Shown piece after piece: positions 49,910 through 58,077 of a DNA stretch of 64,000 bases. The translations under genes and the position numbers were made by a program. The DNA comes from Kutzneria kofuensis. Lineage in GTDB: Bacteria; Actinomycetota; Actinomycetes; Mycobacteriales; Pseudonocardiaceae. Where the stretch lies: assembly GCF_014203355.1 (NCBI RefSeq), contig NZ_JACHIR010000001.1, positions 8,434,038 to 8,498,037 of the forward strand. The letters are read 5' to 3'. Numbering within the stretch: position 1 is the first letter of the stretch; the number at the start of each line of letters is the position of its first letter. The notes under the pieces were generated by a model. It was not told the DNA's origin and searched no databases. It saw only the letters and a program-made list of their open reading frames with translations.

Positions 49910-51166
49910 GTGTCTGACCCGCAAACCGCGAAGCCGGAGTTCCCGTGGGAGCGCAAGGCGCTGCCGCTGTCCGTGATCGACGCCAAGGAGCACTTCGCCC
50001 GCCCCGTCGGCCCGATCGAGTACGAGGACGCCGACGAGTGCGCCATCGACATCAAGAACATCGGCTGGACCCTGGGCAACGACTGCCCGTACCGCTGCAC
50101 CCACTGCTACTCGATGTCCGCCCGTGAGAAGGGCATGGACTTCAGCCTCGAGATCGTCGACCGCATCATCGGGCAGTTGGCCGCCAACAACGTCGAGACG
50201 GTGAACCTCGGCGGCAACGAGCCGCTGTTCACCAACGGCGCCAATCCCAAGAACACGCTGCTGCCGCAGATCATCGACGGGCTGGTCGACGCCGGGATCA
50301 TCGTGGGCCTGACCACGTCCGGCATCACCGCCATCCACCTGGAGCGCGACCACAACGCGTCCTGGCGGCGGCTCAACGACCTCGACATCAGCTTCGACTC
50401 GCCGTTCGAGGAGGAGCACAACAAGAACCGCGGCGCGAAGATCTACAAGCAGGCGATCCGCACCCTTGAGCTCGCCAAGGAGTACGGCATCGACCACTCG
50501 ATCATCATGTGCGGGATGAACTGGAACTTCACCCAGCGGCACCTGGAGGGGCTGCTGGAGCTGGCCTACAAGTACGACGCGCACATCCGCATCAACCCGA
50601 TCAAGCCGGTCGAGGGCCAGCACATGGACTCGCTGCTGTCGGCCGAGCAGTACTACGAGGGATTCGCCTTCCTGATGGAGCACTGCTCGCCGGTGGACCT
50701 CGGCGAGCCGCCGATCGCCGCCGTGACCGACTACCAGAACGCGAAGGGCTGCCCCTGCGGCCGCACGTCCTTCCGGATCCACTCCATCACCCCGGACGGG
50801 CGGATCCCGGTCTCCCCCTGCGTGTACCTGCACGACTACAAGGTGGGCGACCTGCGCAAGGACGACCTGTACGACATCATCCGCTCCCCGCAGTTCGCCT
50901 CCTTCCGCCGGCGCAACGCCAATCCGCACCTTCTTGAGGGATGCTCGGGGTGCGAGATGCTCCAGTCCTGCCGCGGCGGCTGCGCCGGACGGTCCTACCT
51001 GCACAACGCGCACGTGACCGGAGAGCGGTCGCTGTTCGTGCGCGACCCGTACTGCCCCAAGGACATCAAGCCGAAGCAGACGTTCCCGCAGCGCCCGACC
51101 GTGCCCACCGACAAGCGCCTGGTGCACATGGACTACCTCTGCACGTGGATCGGGAAGCCGAAGTGA
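49910..51166 (+). CDS. Radical SAM/SPASM-domain enzyme
   Basis: A 418-residue enzyme with the radical SAM cluster motif in GNDCPYRCTHCYSM, NLGGNEPLF after it, and a C-terminal SPASM domain with further cysteines (GCPCGRTSF, PVSPCVYL, EGCSGCEMLQSCRGGCAGR) for auxiliary clusters. SPASM enzymes often modify peptides, but others act on small molecules. No precursor peptide gene is visible beside it, so a non-peptide substrate is possible. The GTG at 49910 is reached 12 bases after AAAGG, a long spacing. Its stop overlaps the start of the kinase gene (GTGA). Confidence 0.92.
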   Translation: MSDPQTAKPEFPWERKALPLSVIDAKEHFARPVGPIEYEDADECAIDIKNIGWTLGNDCPYRCTHCYSMSAREKGMDFSLEIVDRIIGQLAANNVETVNLGGNEPLFTNGANPKNTLLPQIIDGLVDAGIIVGLTTSGITAIHLERDHNASWRRLNDLDISFDSPFEEEHNKNRGAKIYKQAIRTLELAKEYGIDHSIIMCGMNWNFTQRHLEGLLELAYKYDAHIRINPIKPVEGQHMDSLLSAEQYYEGFAFLMEHCSPVDLGEPPIAAVTDYQNAKGCPCGRTSFRIHSITPDGRIPVSPCVYLHDYKVGDLRKDDLYDIIRSPQFASFRRRNANPHLLEGCSGCEMLQSCRGGCAGRSYLHNAHVTGERSLFVRDPYCPKDIKPKQTFPQRPTVPTDKRLVHMDYLCTWIGKPK

Positions 51167-52071
51167 CCGTCCTCGACGGCGGCCTGGTCGACACCCTGCC
51201 GCGTGACCTCGCCGACCGGCTGGCCGAACGCGTCGGCGCCGACCGGCTCCGGCAGGTGCGGGCGGCGAGCTTCAAGGAGCGTTCCAGCAACGGGTGGTTC
51301 CGCGGCGCGGTCGACGGCCAGGAAGTCTTCGTCAAGCTGTACGCCCGGGCCGACCGGGCCGCGGCGGACCGTGCGGTGTCGGCGGCCGTCGGACCGGCGC
51401 ACACGACCCGGCTGCTCGGCTGGGGCCGGGACGAGCGGACCGGGGAGCACGCCGTCTTCGCCTGGGAGGACTGCACCGGCCTGCCGTGGGACGCTCGTGC
51501 GGCGGCGACCGCGGGACGGCTGCTGGCCGTGGTCCACGACACGCCGCCGCCCCTCGGTCCCGACGGGTCGCCGATCCTGGCCGGGCTCCCGACCGCCGAG
51601 AGCCACTACGACCGCCTGCTGGCCGGGCTGGCCCAGCAGGCGCCCCATCTGTTCGCCCGGATCAGCGGCCGGTTGACCGGCTCGTGGGCGACCGACCTGG
51701 TCGCGGCGGCGCAGCGCGCCGCCGCCCAGGCGCCGGCGGTGGTGCTGCACGGGGACTTCTCGTTCCGCAACATCGCGCGCACGGCACGGGGCGTGGACGT
51801 GGTCTTCGACTTCGAACGGGCCGTGACCGGGCCGGTCGAACAGGACCTGGGCCGGTTGTGGGACCGGGAGCTGGCGGCGATCGAGGGCGGTCACGACGCC
51901 TTCGTGGCCGGCTACCGGGCCGGGCGGGCCCAGGACCCCGGCCCGTTCTCGACGGCCGCGCTCGACTTCGCCCGCCTGTCGTGCGCGGTGAGCACCCTGA
52001 TCGCCGCCCGACGCACCCGTGATCCCGAGTTCGAGGCCGAGGGTCTCGCCATCCTGGAAGCACTGACATGA
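51163..52071 (+). CDS. APH-fold phosphotransferase
   Basis: A 302-residue aminoglycoside-phosphotransferase/choline-kinase-type protein. The ATP-binding Lys is in EVFVKLYARAD, the catalytic loop is VVLHGDFSFRNI and the metal-binding segment is VVFDFERAV. Such enzymes phosphorylate a hydroxyl of a small molecule, either as a pathway step or for self-protection. The GTG start overlaps the stop of the SPASM gene, and its stop overlaps the HprK-like gene, so synthesis is coupled. Confidence 0.88.
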   Translation: MTVLDGGLVDTLPRDLADRLAERVGADRLRQVRAASFKERSSNGWFRGAVDGQEVFVKLYARADRAAADRAVSAAVGPAHTTRLLGWGRDERTGEHAVFAWEDCTGLPWDARAAATAGRLLAVVHDTPPPLGPDGSPILAGLPTAESHYDRLLAGLAQQAPHLFARISGRLTGSWATDLVAAAQRAAAQAPAVVLHGDFSFRNIARTARGVDVVFDFERAVTGPVEQDLGRLWDRELAAIEGGHDAFVAGYRAGRAQDPGPFSTAALDFARLSCAVSTLIAARRTRDPEFEAEGLAILEALT

Positions 52072-53066
52072 GCAGCGACATCGATCCGGCCGCGCTGTTG
52101 GCCGTGCCCACGGCCGGCATCACCCTCGCGGTGGTCGGCAATCCGTCCGTGGTGGCGGCCCTGCGGCAGATCACCAGCCCCTTCTACCAACCCGTCACGG
52201 CGCCGCGAGGCGAGGTCTGGACGCTGAGCCTGTACATCGGGGACCCCGGCGTCGAGGCGGCCGACGAGCCGGCCCACCGCGCCGAGTTCGACATGGCCGC
52301 GCGGCGCATCACCGTGCGCTGCGCCAAGGCCGCCTGGCTGCCGGTTTTCGGCACTCGCTACGCCCGGACCCTCGTGCGGGCTCTGACCATCGGCCGCGGC
52401 GCTGTTCCCCTGCACGGCGCGGCCGTCGAGTTCGACGGGATCGGCGTCATCCTCGTCGGGGACAAGATGGCCGGCAAGACGACATCGGCGCTGTCCCTGG
52501 TGCGCTGCGGGGCCGCGCTCGTCTCCAACGACGACGTGCTGCTCGTGAAGGACGCCGTCGACGACTGGCGGCTGATCGGGGGACCCCGCTCGGTCGGCAT
52601 CCGCCTCGGCTCCCTCGCCGAACACCGCCCGGCCCTCACCGTCGACGAGGTCGCCGCGGCGACCGCGGGCCACCCCGCCAACCGCGCCGACAAGCATTTC
52701 CTGCACCCCGGCGACATCGGCCGCCTCGGTGGCGTGGCCCGTGTCCAGGCGCCCGGGCGCGTGCTCATCGAACTCGTCTGCGAGCCCGGGCCGACCAGGA
52801 GCCGCCGGCTCGACGGCGACGAGGCCGCCGCCGTGCTGAGCGTCTACCTCGAGGACGCGGCCGACCGGCGCCGGTTCGACCTCATCGGCGCCCTCGGCGC
52901 GCCGGCGCCGGCGCTGACCGCGGACACGGTCGGATCACTGGTGCGGGGGCTGGACTTCTACCGGTTCTCGCATCCGATCTCCGGCTGGGTCGACGACCTG
53001 CTCGCCTTCGTCAAGGACATCGCCGCACAGCGCGGCGGCTCGGACACCGCAGAGGTGATGGCATGA
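52068..53066 (+). CDS. HprK-like kinase
   Basis: A 332-residue protein with an N-terminal domain of unknown fold and a C-terminal P-loop kinase domain. The Walker A is VGDKMAGKTTSALSL (residues about 130-144) and VSNDDVLLV resembles the HPr kinase catalytic segment. Comparable HprK-like kinases modify lasso peptides and other metabolites, so a small-molecule or peptide substrate is more likely than HPr. ATGA overlaps link it to both neighbours. Confidence 0.82.
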   Translation: MSSDIDPAALLAVPTAGITLAVVGNPSVVAALRQITSPFYQPVTAPRGEVWTLSLYIGDPGVEAADEPAHRAEFDMAARRITVRCAKAAWLPVFGTRYARTLVRALTIGRGAVPLHGAAVEFDGIGVILVGDKMAGKTTSALSLVRCGAALVSNDDVLLVKDAVDDWRLIGGPRSVGIRLGSLAEHRPALTVDEVAAATAGHPANRADKHFLHPGDIGRLGGVARVQAPGRVLIELVCEPGPTRSRRLDGDEAAAVLSVYLEDAADRRRFDLIGALGAPAPALTADTVGSLVRGLDFYRFSHPISGWVDDLLAFVKDIAAQRGGSDTAEVMA

Positions 53067-53893
53067 AACTCGGAGTGGTCCTGCGCGCCGACAACCTGAT
53101 CCGGGAGAAGCAACTGCGCCAGAACCGGGTCGTCACCCCGTTCGGTCCGGTCGACCGCGTCTTCAGCGGCCTCGTGCACAACGTCGAGGCCCATTTCCTC
53201 TACGGCCGCTTCCCCGGCGCCCGCACGCCGAGCTGGGAGATTCCCTACGAGGCCAACCAGAGCGCCTTCGACGCGCTGGGGGTGGACCACCAGATCGGCA
53301 CGTTCGTCGTCGGCGGCGTCGACAAGTCGGTGCGCGGCGGTGACCTCATCATCCCGCACGACGTGATCAGCCTGTCCGGGCCGTCCCGCAGCCTGCCGCC
53401 GCTGGACGGCCGCTTCCGCAACGCGCACGTCATCCCGACGTTCTGCCCGGTGCTGCGGGAACTGCTGATCCGCGGTGCGCGCGCGACGGGCATCCCGGTG
53501 CACGAGAGCGGCGTCTACTTCAGCTTCTACGGCTTCGCCCGCATCGAGACCGACGCCGAGCTGCAGCTGATCGAGCGGCTGGGCGCCCGGCTGGTCGGCC
53601 AGACCCTGGACCCGGAGTTCACCCTGGCCCGGCAGCGCCAGCGGCACTACGCCGCCATCGCCATCGCCGTGGACTCCTACCACGACATGAAAAACGAGCA
53701 GGACGAGGACCCGGAGGTCTTCCGCGCCCGGTCCCGCGAGGCCATCGCCGTGGGACGGGAGCAGTTCGAGCGGATCATCGAGGCCGGGCTGGCCGGCCAC
53801 GACGAGGCGGCCGAAGGCGACTGCGGCTGCGCGAAGGTGGCCAAGGGTCCGCACCGCGACATGTTCACCTCGTTCCCGGAGCACCTGTTGTGA
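53063..53893 (+). CDS. MTAP/PNP-like nucleoside phosphorylase
   Basis: A 276-residue protein of the purine nucleoside/methylthioadenosine phosphorylase superfamily. Recognisable parts are FVVGGVDKSVRGGDLIIPHDV (as in the G-S-L-R-PGD-hVhPDQ block), GVYFSFYGFARIETDAELQLI, and LVGQTLDPEFTLARQRQRHYAAIAIAVDSY. The phosphate-binding N terminus is altered, so hydrolysis or another glycosyl transfer is possible. A C-terminal GDCGCAK segment is unusual. In context it could handle a nucleoside intermediate. It is coupled on both sides by ATGA overlaps. Confidence 0.82.
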   Translation: MKLGVVLRADNLIREKQLRQNRVVTPFGPVDRVFSGLVHNVEAHFLYGRFPGARTPSWEIPYEANQSAFDALGVDHQIGTFVVGGVDKSVRGGDLIIPHDVISLSGPSRSLPPLDGRFRNAHVIPTFCPVLRELLIRGARATGIPVHESGVYFSFYGFARIETDAELQLIERLGARLVGQTLDPEFTLARQRQRHYAAIAIAVDSYHDMKNEQDEDPEVFRARSREAIAVGREQFERIIEAGLAGHDEAAEGDCGCAKVAKGPHRDMFTSFPEHLL

Positions 53894-54912
53894 GCGCGTT
53901 CGACGGGCTGCAGGAGGCCTACCTTCACCACATCGCGGACCTCCTGCACGAACCGCAGTTCCGCAACAGCCCGCGCGGCTACGCCAGCCAGGAGCGACTG
54001 GGGGTCAGGTTCACGCTGCGCGACCCGCTGCGCCGGCTGGTCACGCACCCGGCCCGGCGGACCAACCTGGTGTTCAACTTCGCCGAGGTGCTGTGGTATC
54101 TCGCGGGCCGCGACGACCTGGCCTACCTGGCGTACTACGCGCCCAGCGTGGCCAAGTACTCCGCGGACGGCCAGCGGTTGACCGGAACCGCCTACGGGCC
54201 GCGGATCTTCGACCACGGGGCCGGGGCCGGCGACCAGTGGGAGGCCGTGACGACGGCGATCCGCGAGGACCCCGACACCAAACGCGCGGTGATCCAGATC
54301 TTCCAGCCGCGCGAGCTGCTGGTGCCCGGCAACCCCGATGTGGCCTGCACGCTGGCCCTGCAGTTCCTGCTGCGCGAGGGCCGGATGCACATGGTCGCCT
54401 ACATGCGGGCCAACGACGCCTACCGCGGCATGGCCAGCGACGTCTTCTCCTTCACCTGCCTGCTGGAGGCGATGGCCAGGAAGTTCCACGTCCCGGTCGG
54501 CTCCTACACCCACGTGGCCGGCTCGCTGCACCTGTACCAGCCCGACCTGGACAAGGCAGCCCGGCTGTTGGAGTGCCCGGAGCCGGTCGAGCCGGCGGGG
54601 GACCGGATGCCCGAGATGCCGGACGGCGACAACCGCCCGCACCTGGACCGCGTGCTGAAGATCGAGGAGGCGCTGCGGGTCGGTCGCGCGCGGCTCGACG
54701 CCGACGCGATCGAGGCGCTGGACCTGCCGTCCTGGTGGGCCCATGTGGTGCGGCTGTTCGAACTGTACCGGCGGGTGCGGGCCGGCCAGCCGGACCACGA
54801 CCGGCTGGCCGACCACCTGCCGCCGCTGTACCGACGTCTCCTGCGCCAGCGCTTCCCGTCGCTGGCGATCCACGCCCCGTCCGCCGAGGAGGTCCTCGAT
54901 GCCGCCCCATGA
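53890..54912 (+). CDS. Thymidylate synthase homologue, probable CMP/dCMP 5-hydroxymethylase
   Basis: A 340-residue ThyA-fold enzyme. The nucleophile Cys153 sits in DVACTLALQFLLREG, and the helix YMRANDAYRGMASDVFSF is the block that in true thymidylate synthases reads as G-L-P-F-N. Here Asp184 replaces that Asn (Asn177 in E. coli ThyA). The Asn to Asp change marks cytosine-specific relatives such as phage dCMP hydroxymethylase and the mildiomycin/bacimethrin CMP hydroxymethylases MilA and BcmA. It should use methylene-tetrahydrofolate to add a hydroxymethyl group at C5 of CMP or dCMP (inference). The next gene encodes the matching N-glycosidase type; the two overlap by 14 bases. Confidence 0.88.
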   Translation: MSAFDGLQEAYLHHIADLLHEPQFRNSPRGYASQERLGVRFTLRDPLRRLVTHPARRTNLVFNFAEVLWYLAGRDDLAYLAYYAPSVAKYSADGQRLTGTAYGPRIFDHGAGAGDQWEAVTTAIREDPDTKRAVIQIFQPRELLVPGNPDVACTLALQFLLREGRMHMVAYMRANDAYRGMASDVFSFTCLLEAMARKFHVPVGSYTHVAGSLHLYQPDLDKAARLLECPEPVEPAGDRMPEMPDGDNRPHLDRVLKIEEALRVGRARLDADAIEALDLPSWWAHVVRLFELYRRVRAGQPDHDRLADHLPPLYRRLLRQRFPSLAIHAPSAEEVLDAAP

Positions 54913-55429
54913 CCGTATTTTCGACCCAGCGACGCACGAGGAGCTCGACCGCCCGGTCGTGTTCCTCGGCGGCCCGTTCAAAGCCCTCATCGACCCGGCC
55001 ACCGGCCAGCTGCCGCAGCCGGTGCGCCGTCGCTACACCACGCTCATCGCCGCCTTCGAGGACGAGGGATGGGTGGTGCTCAACGCCCACCGCGCCGAGG
55101 AGTGGGGCGCCGGGCTGGTCAGCGCCGGCGAATGCACCCGCCGCGACCTGGAGTGGATGCGCCGCTGCTCGGTCTTCGTCGCCTTCCCCGGTGCGCCGGC
55201 CTCGCCCGGCACGCACGTCGAACTGGGCTGGGCGTCGGCGCTCGGCCGGCCGACCGTGGTGCTGGTGGAGCCGGGAACGGAACCCGCGGCGCTGGTCGGC
55301 GGCCTGCCCGTGGTGGCGCCGGTCACGCTCGTCGAGTACCGCGACGACCGGGACGGTGTACGCGAGGTGGTCGCGGCGGTGACGGCGGCGCTGCACACTC
55401 GGACGCCGGTCGCGGGGGTGTTGTCATGA
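54899..55429 (+). CDS. Nucleoside 2-deoxyribosyltransferase-like N-glycosidase (MilB/BcmB type)
   Basis: A 176-residue protein of the nucleoside deoxyribosyltransferase fold: FLGGPFKA (residues 23-30), LNAHRAEEWG, ECTRRDLEWMRRCSVFVAFP, and GTHVELGWASALG with candidate nucleophile Glu108. In mildiomycin and bacimethrin pathways this family hydrolyses 5-hydroxymethyl-CMP to free 5-hydroxymethylcytosine. Its place just after a MilA-like gene makes the same reaction likely. The ATG at 54899 has GAGGAGG six bases ahead, inside the end of the preceding gene. Confidence 0.88.
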   Translation: MPPHDRIFDPATHEELDRPVVFLGGPFKALIDPATGQLPQPVRRRYTTLIAAFEDEGWVVLNAHRAEEWGAGLVSAGECTRRDLEWMRRCSVFVAFPGAPASPGTHVELGWASALGRPTVVLVEPGTEPAALVGGLPVVAPVTLVEYRDDRDGVREVVAAVTAALHTRTPVAGVLS

Positions 55430-56265
55430 GCGTGACGCCCCTTGCGCCGTACCACTTCCCGGGCAAGGCGCAACGGACCCGGTGCGTGACGATCGGCTCG
55501 TCGGACTCCAGCGCCGGCGCTGGCATCCAGGGCGACCTCAAGGCGTTCTCCTCGGTCGGCGCGTACGGCGCCAGCGTGGTCGTCGGCGTGACGGCCCAGA
55601 ACACGACCGGTGTGAGCGCCAGCGCGGCGATCGACCCCAAGCTCGTCGAGAGCCAGTTGAAGGCGGTGCTCGACGACGTCGGTGCCGACGGCGTGAAGGT
55701 GGGCACCAGTTGGAACGCGCCGCTGGTGTGGACGCTGGTGGACCGGCTGGTCTGGCTCGACGACATCCCGGTGGTCGTGGACCCCGTGATGGAGACCGCC
55801 GCCGGCTCCGCGCTCGGCGGCAGCGAGGAGTCGGTGGTCGCGATCCGCGAGGGACTGCTCCCGCTGGCCTGGGTGGTGACGCCGAACGTGCGGGAGGCTC
55901 GGCGCATCACGCGGCTCGACGAGGACGCGCCGCCCGAGCAGTTGGCCGAGGAACTCGTCCAACTCGGCGCGCAGGCCGCGCTCATCACCGACGCCTTCCC
56001 GGACGACCCGGAGGTCTGCGACTGGCTGTTCGACGGCGAGAAGCACCACGAGATCCGCGGCCCGCGCGCGAGCACGCGGTGCGACCACGGCGCGGGCTGC
56101 GCGCATTCCGCGCTGCTGACGGTGTTCCTGGCCCGCGGTGTGGACCTCGTGGGCGCCGCCCACCAGGCCCATGAGGCGGTCAGTCTGGCCATTCAGCGCG
56201 GTGCGGCGGACATCGGCGCGGGGCGTCACCCCGTCGACCTGCTCGCCGGGAGCGTGGATTGGTGA
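55426..56265 (+). CDS. thiD: ThiD-family hydroxymethylpyrimidine kinase
   Basis: A 279-residue ribokinase-fold protein of the HMP/HMP-P kinase family: TIGSSDSSAGAGIQGDLKAF at the substrate site, VVVGVTAQNTTGV, DPVMETAAGSALG, TPNVREAR, and the anion-hole segment DHGAGCAHSALL with the conserved Cys. ThiD phosphorylates the hydroxymethyl group of 4-amino-5-hydroxymethylpyrimidines. No other thiamin synthesis gene of the ThiC/ThiE kind is in view, so this copy most likely serves the cluster and acts on a hydroxymethylpyrimidine made by the two upstream enzymes. It is coupled at both ends. Confidence 0.9.
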   Translation: MSVTPLAPYHFPGKAQRTRCVTIGSSDSSAGAGIQGDLKAFSSVGAYGASVVVGVTAQNTTGVSASAAIDPKLVESQLKAVLDDVGADGVKVGTSWNAPLVWTLVDRLVWLDDIPVVVDPVMETAAGSALGGSEESVVAIREGLLPLAWVVTPNVREARRITRLDEDAPPEQLAEELVQLGAQAALITDAFPDDPEVCDWLFDGEKHHEIRGPRASTRCDHGAGCAHSALLTVFLARGVDLVGAAHQAHEAVSLAIQRGAADIGAGRHPVDLLAGSVDW

Positions 56266-57332
56266 CCAGCCCGACACCAGGCGCGGACGTCGTGGTGATC
56301 GGCAGCGGGGTGGTGGGTCTGACGATCGCCTGGCTGCTGGCGCTGCGGGGGGCGGAGGTGACCGTCCTCGACGCGGCCGCGCCTGGATCCGGAGCCTCGC
56401 ACGCGGCCCAGGGCGAGCTCGTGCCACCCGGCCCCGAGCTCGAATCCTGCTTCCGACGCAGCCTGGAGCTGTACGCCCGCCTCGCGGAGCAGACCGGAAT
56501 GCCTTGGGACAGCGAGCCGATCGGCTCGCTGCTCCTGTCCGTGCCGGGCGACGGCGCCGCCGCGGGGGGCAGCACCGGATCGCGGGACCTGGTCGGTGCC
56601 GAGTACGTGTCAGGCCCCGCGCTGCGTGTGCTGGAGCCGGCCGTCGGGCCCTGCGTCGAATCGGCCTGGCTGCTGGCCGAGGGCCGCCGCATCGAGCCGG
56701 CTGCGGTGCTCACGGCACTGGCGCGGGCCGGGCAGGAGGCCGGGGCGGTGCTGCGGACGGGAGTCGGACCGCTGCGACTGGAACAGGGCGCGGGCGAAGG
56801 CTGGGTGGCCGTCGGCGAGTCCGGCACACGGGTCGCCGCGCGACAGATGGTGGTGGCCGCCGGACTCGGCTCGGCCGCGCTGCTCGCCCCGCACGGCATC
56901 CATGTGCCGCTGACCGGGGTGCGTGGGCGCGTGCTGGTCACCGAGCCGGTGCCCCCGCTGCTGCGCCGGGTGCTGGCCGAGGAGGTCGTCAGCGCTCCGT
57001 GTTCGGTGGCCCTGCTGGCCCACCAGACCCGATCCGGCCGCCTCGTGCTCGGCGGCTCCTGGTATCCGCAGGACGAGCCGGAGCCCGACGACCTGTCCGA
57101 TCGCATCCTGACCCGGGCCCGGCGCCTGCTGCCGGCCATCGGCCACCCGAGGACGGTCGTCGAGCGCCGCGGGCTGCGGCCGACGCTGCCGGACCGGCGT
57201 CCCGTCGTGGACCGCCTGGCGCCGGGCCTGTTCGGGTGCTTCGGCCACGGCGGCGAGGGCTACATCGCCGGTCCCGGGACGGCCGAGCGGCTGGCCGATC
57301 TCGTGACCGCCGGAACGGCGAGCACGGCCTGA
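56262..57332 (+). CDS. FAD-dependent amine oxidase, glycine oxidase (ThiO)-like
   Basis: A 356-residue flavoprotein of the DAO/ThiO family. The dinucleotide motif VVVIGSGVVGLTIAWLLALRG opens the protein, described here as residues 10-30; GSGASHAAQGELVPPG follows, and GLRPTLPDRRPVVD with CFGHGGEGYIAGPGTA near the C terminus is the flavin-side signature. Glycine oxidase feeds the thiazole branch of thiamin synthesis; related enzymes oxidise other amino acids or amines. GTG at 56262 overlaps the ThiD stop. The substrate remains open. Confidence 0.88.
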   Translation: MTSPTPGADVVVIGSGVVGLTIAWLLALRGAEVTVLDAAAPGSGASHAAQGELVPPGPELESCFRRSLELYARLAEQTGMPWDSEPIGSLLLSVPGDGAAAGGSTGSRDLVGAEYVSGPALRVLEPAVGPCVESAWLLAEGRRIEPAAVLTALARAGQEAGAVLRTGVGPLRLEQGAGEGWVAVGESGTRVAARQMVVAAGLGSAALLAPHGIHVPLTGVRGRVLVTEPVPPLLRRVLAEEVVSAPCSVALLAHQTRSGRLVLGGSWYPQDEPEPDDLSDRILTRARRLLPAIGHPRTVVERRGLRPTLPDRRPVVDRLAPGLFGCFGHGGEGYIAGPGTAERLADLVTAGTASTA

Positions 57333-57343
57333 GGAGAATCCCG

Positions 57344-58066
57344 ATGAGCTTTGTCGACGAGTTCCGTGAGCGCAGCGCGGACGTGTGGCGGGCCTACCGC
57401 GAGCATCCCTGGATCGAGGCGCTGGCCGCCGGCACGCTGCGGCCCGACCAGTTCGTCTTCTTCCAGATCGACGACGGATCGCACGTCACCGAGTTCAACC
57501 GCGCCATCGCGCTCGGCATCGCCAAGGCGCCGGTCGGCCACCCGTGGGCCGCCTGCGCCGCCGATGTGCTGGCCAACATGTCCACAGTGGCCGAACTGGA
57601 CGAGAAGCGCGCGCTGGTCGAGGACCTCGGCTTCCCGGCTGCCGTCGGCCGGGACCGCTGGACCGCGTCACCGGCCCGCGAGGGGTACGTCAACCATCTG
57701 GTCCGCGTCGGCCTGGAAGGCACCTTCGCGCACATCGCCACGAGCCTCTACCCCTGCTCGCTGTTCACCGAGGTGATCGGGACGCGGTTCCGCGACGTGT
57801 CGATTCCCGGACCCGAGGCCTACCGCCGGTGGGCCGACATGTACACCCGCCGCACCCGCACCCGGATGTGCGCCGCGCACGCCGCGGTGCTGGAGGACGC
57901 CGCGGCGAGCGGCAACGCGGCCGAGGTCGAGACGCTGTACCAGATCTACAAGCGCAGCCTGGAACACCAGGTGCGGGTCTTCGACGCGGCGTGGACGCTC
58001 GACGGTGTGTGGCCGGGCGGCGGCCGCGCCCGCGCCGCCGACGTGGTCGGCGGGGGCGGACGATGA
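57344..58066 (+). CDS. tenA: TenA-family protein (thiaminase II type)
   Basis: A 240-residue helical protein of the TenA family, which hydrolyses aminopyrimidines or thiamin at the pyrimidine methylene. The acidic pair in FFQIDDGSHVTEFNRA (Asp43/Asp44), Cys138 in SLYPCSLFTEVIG, and the closing QVRVFDAAW are where active-site Asp, Cys and Glu/Trp residues fall. The ATG at 57344 has GAGGAG eight bases ahead, 11 bases after the oxidase. It is the last gene of the operon and converges on the amidohydrolase with an 11-base gap and no clear hairpin. Confidence 0.9.
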   Translation: MSFVDEFRERSADVWRAYREHPWIEALAAGTLRPDQFVFFQIDDGSHVTEFNRAIALGIAKAPVGHPWAACAADVLANMSTVAELDEKRALVEDLGFPAAVGRDRWTASPAREGYVNHLVRVGLEGTFAHIATSLYPCSLFTEVIGTRFRDVSIPGPEAYRRWADMYTRRTRTRMCAAHAAVLEDAAASGNAAEVETLYQIYKRSLEHQVRVFDAAWTLDGVWPGGGRARAADVVGGGGR

Positions 58067-58077
58067 CCGCCGGCGTG

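Noticed and set aside
48323-51127. Very long open frame (over 900 codons) antisense to the two radical SAM genes, and similar long antisense frames over other genes such as 10296-13523
   Set aside because: These mirror the third-position GC bias of the real genes, have low-complexity His/Arg/Val-rich text and no family signature. The opposite strand shows clear enzyme motifs.
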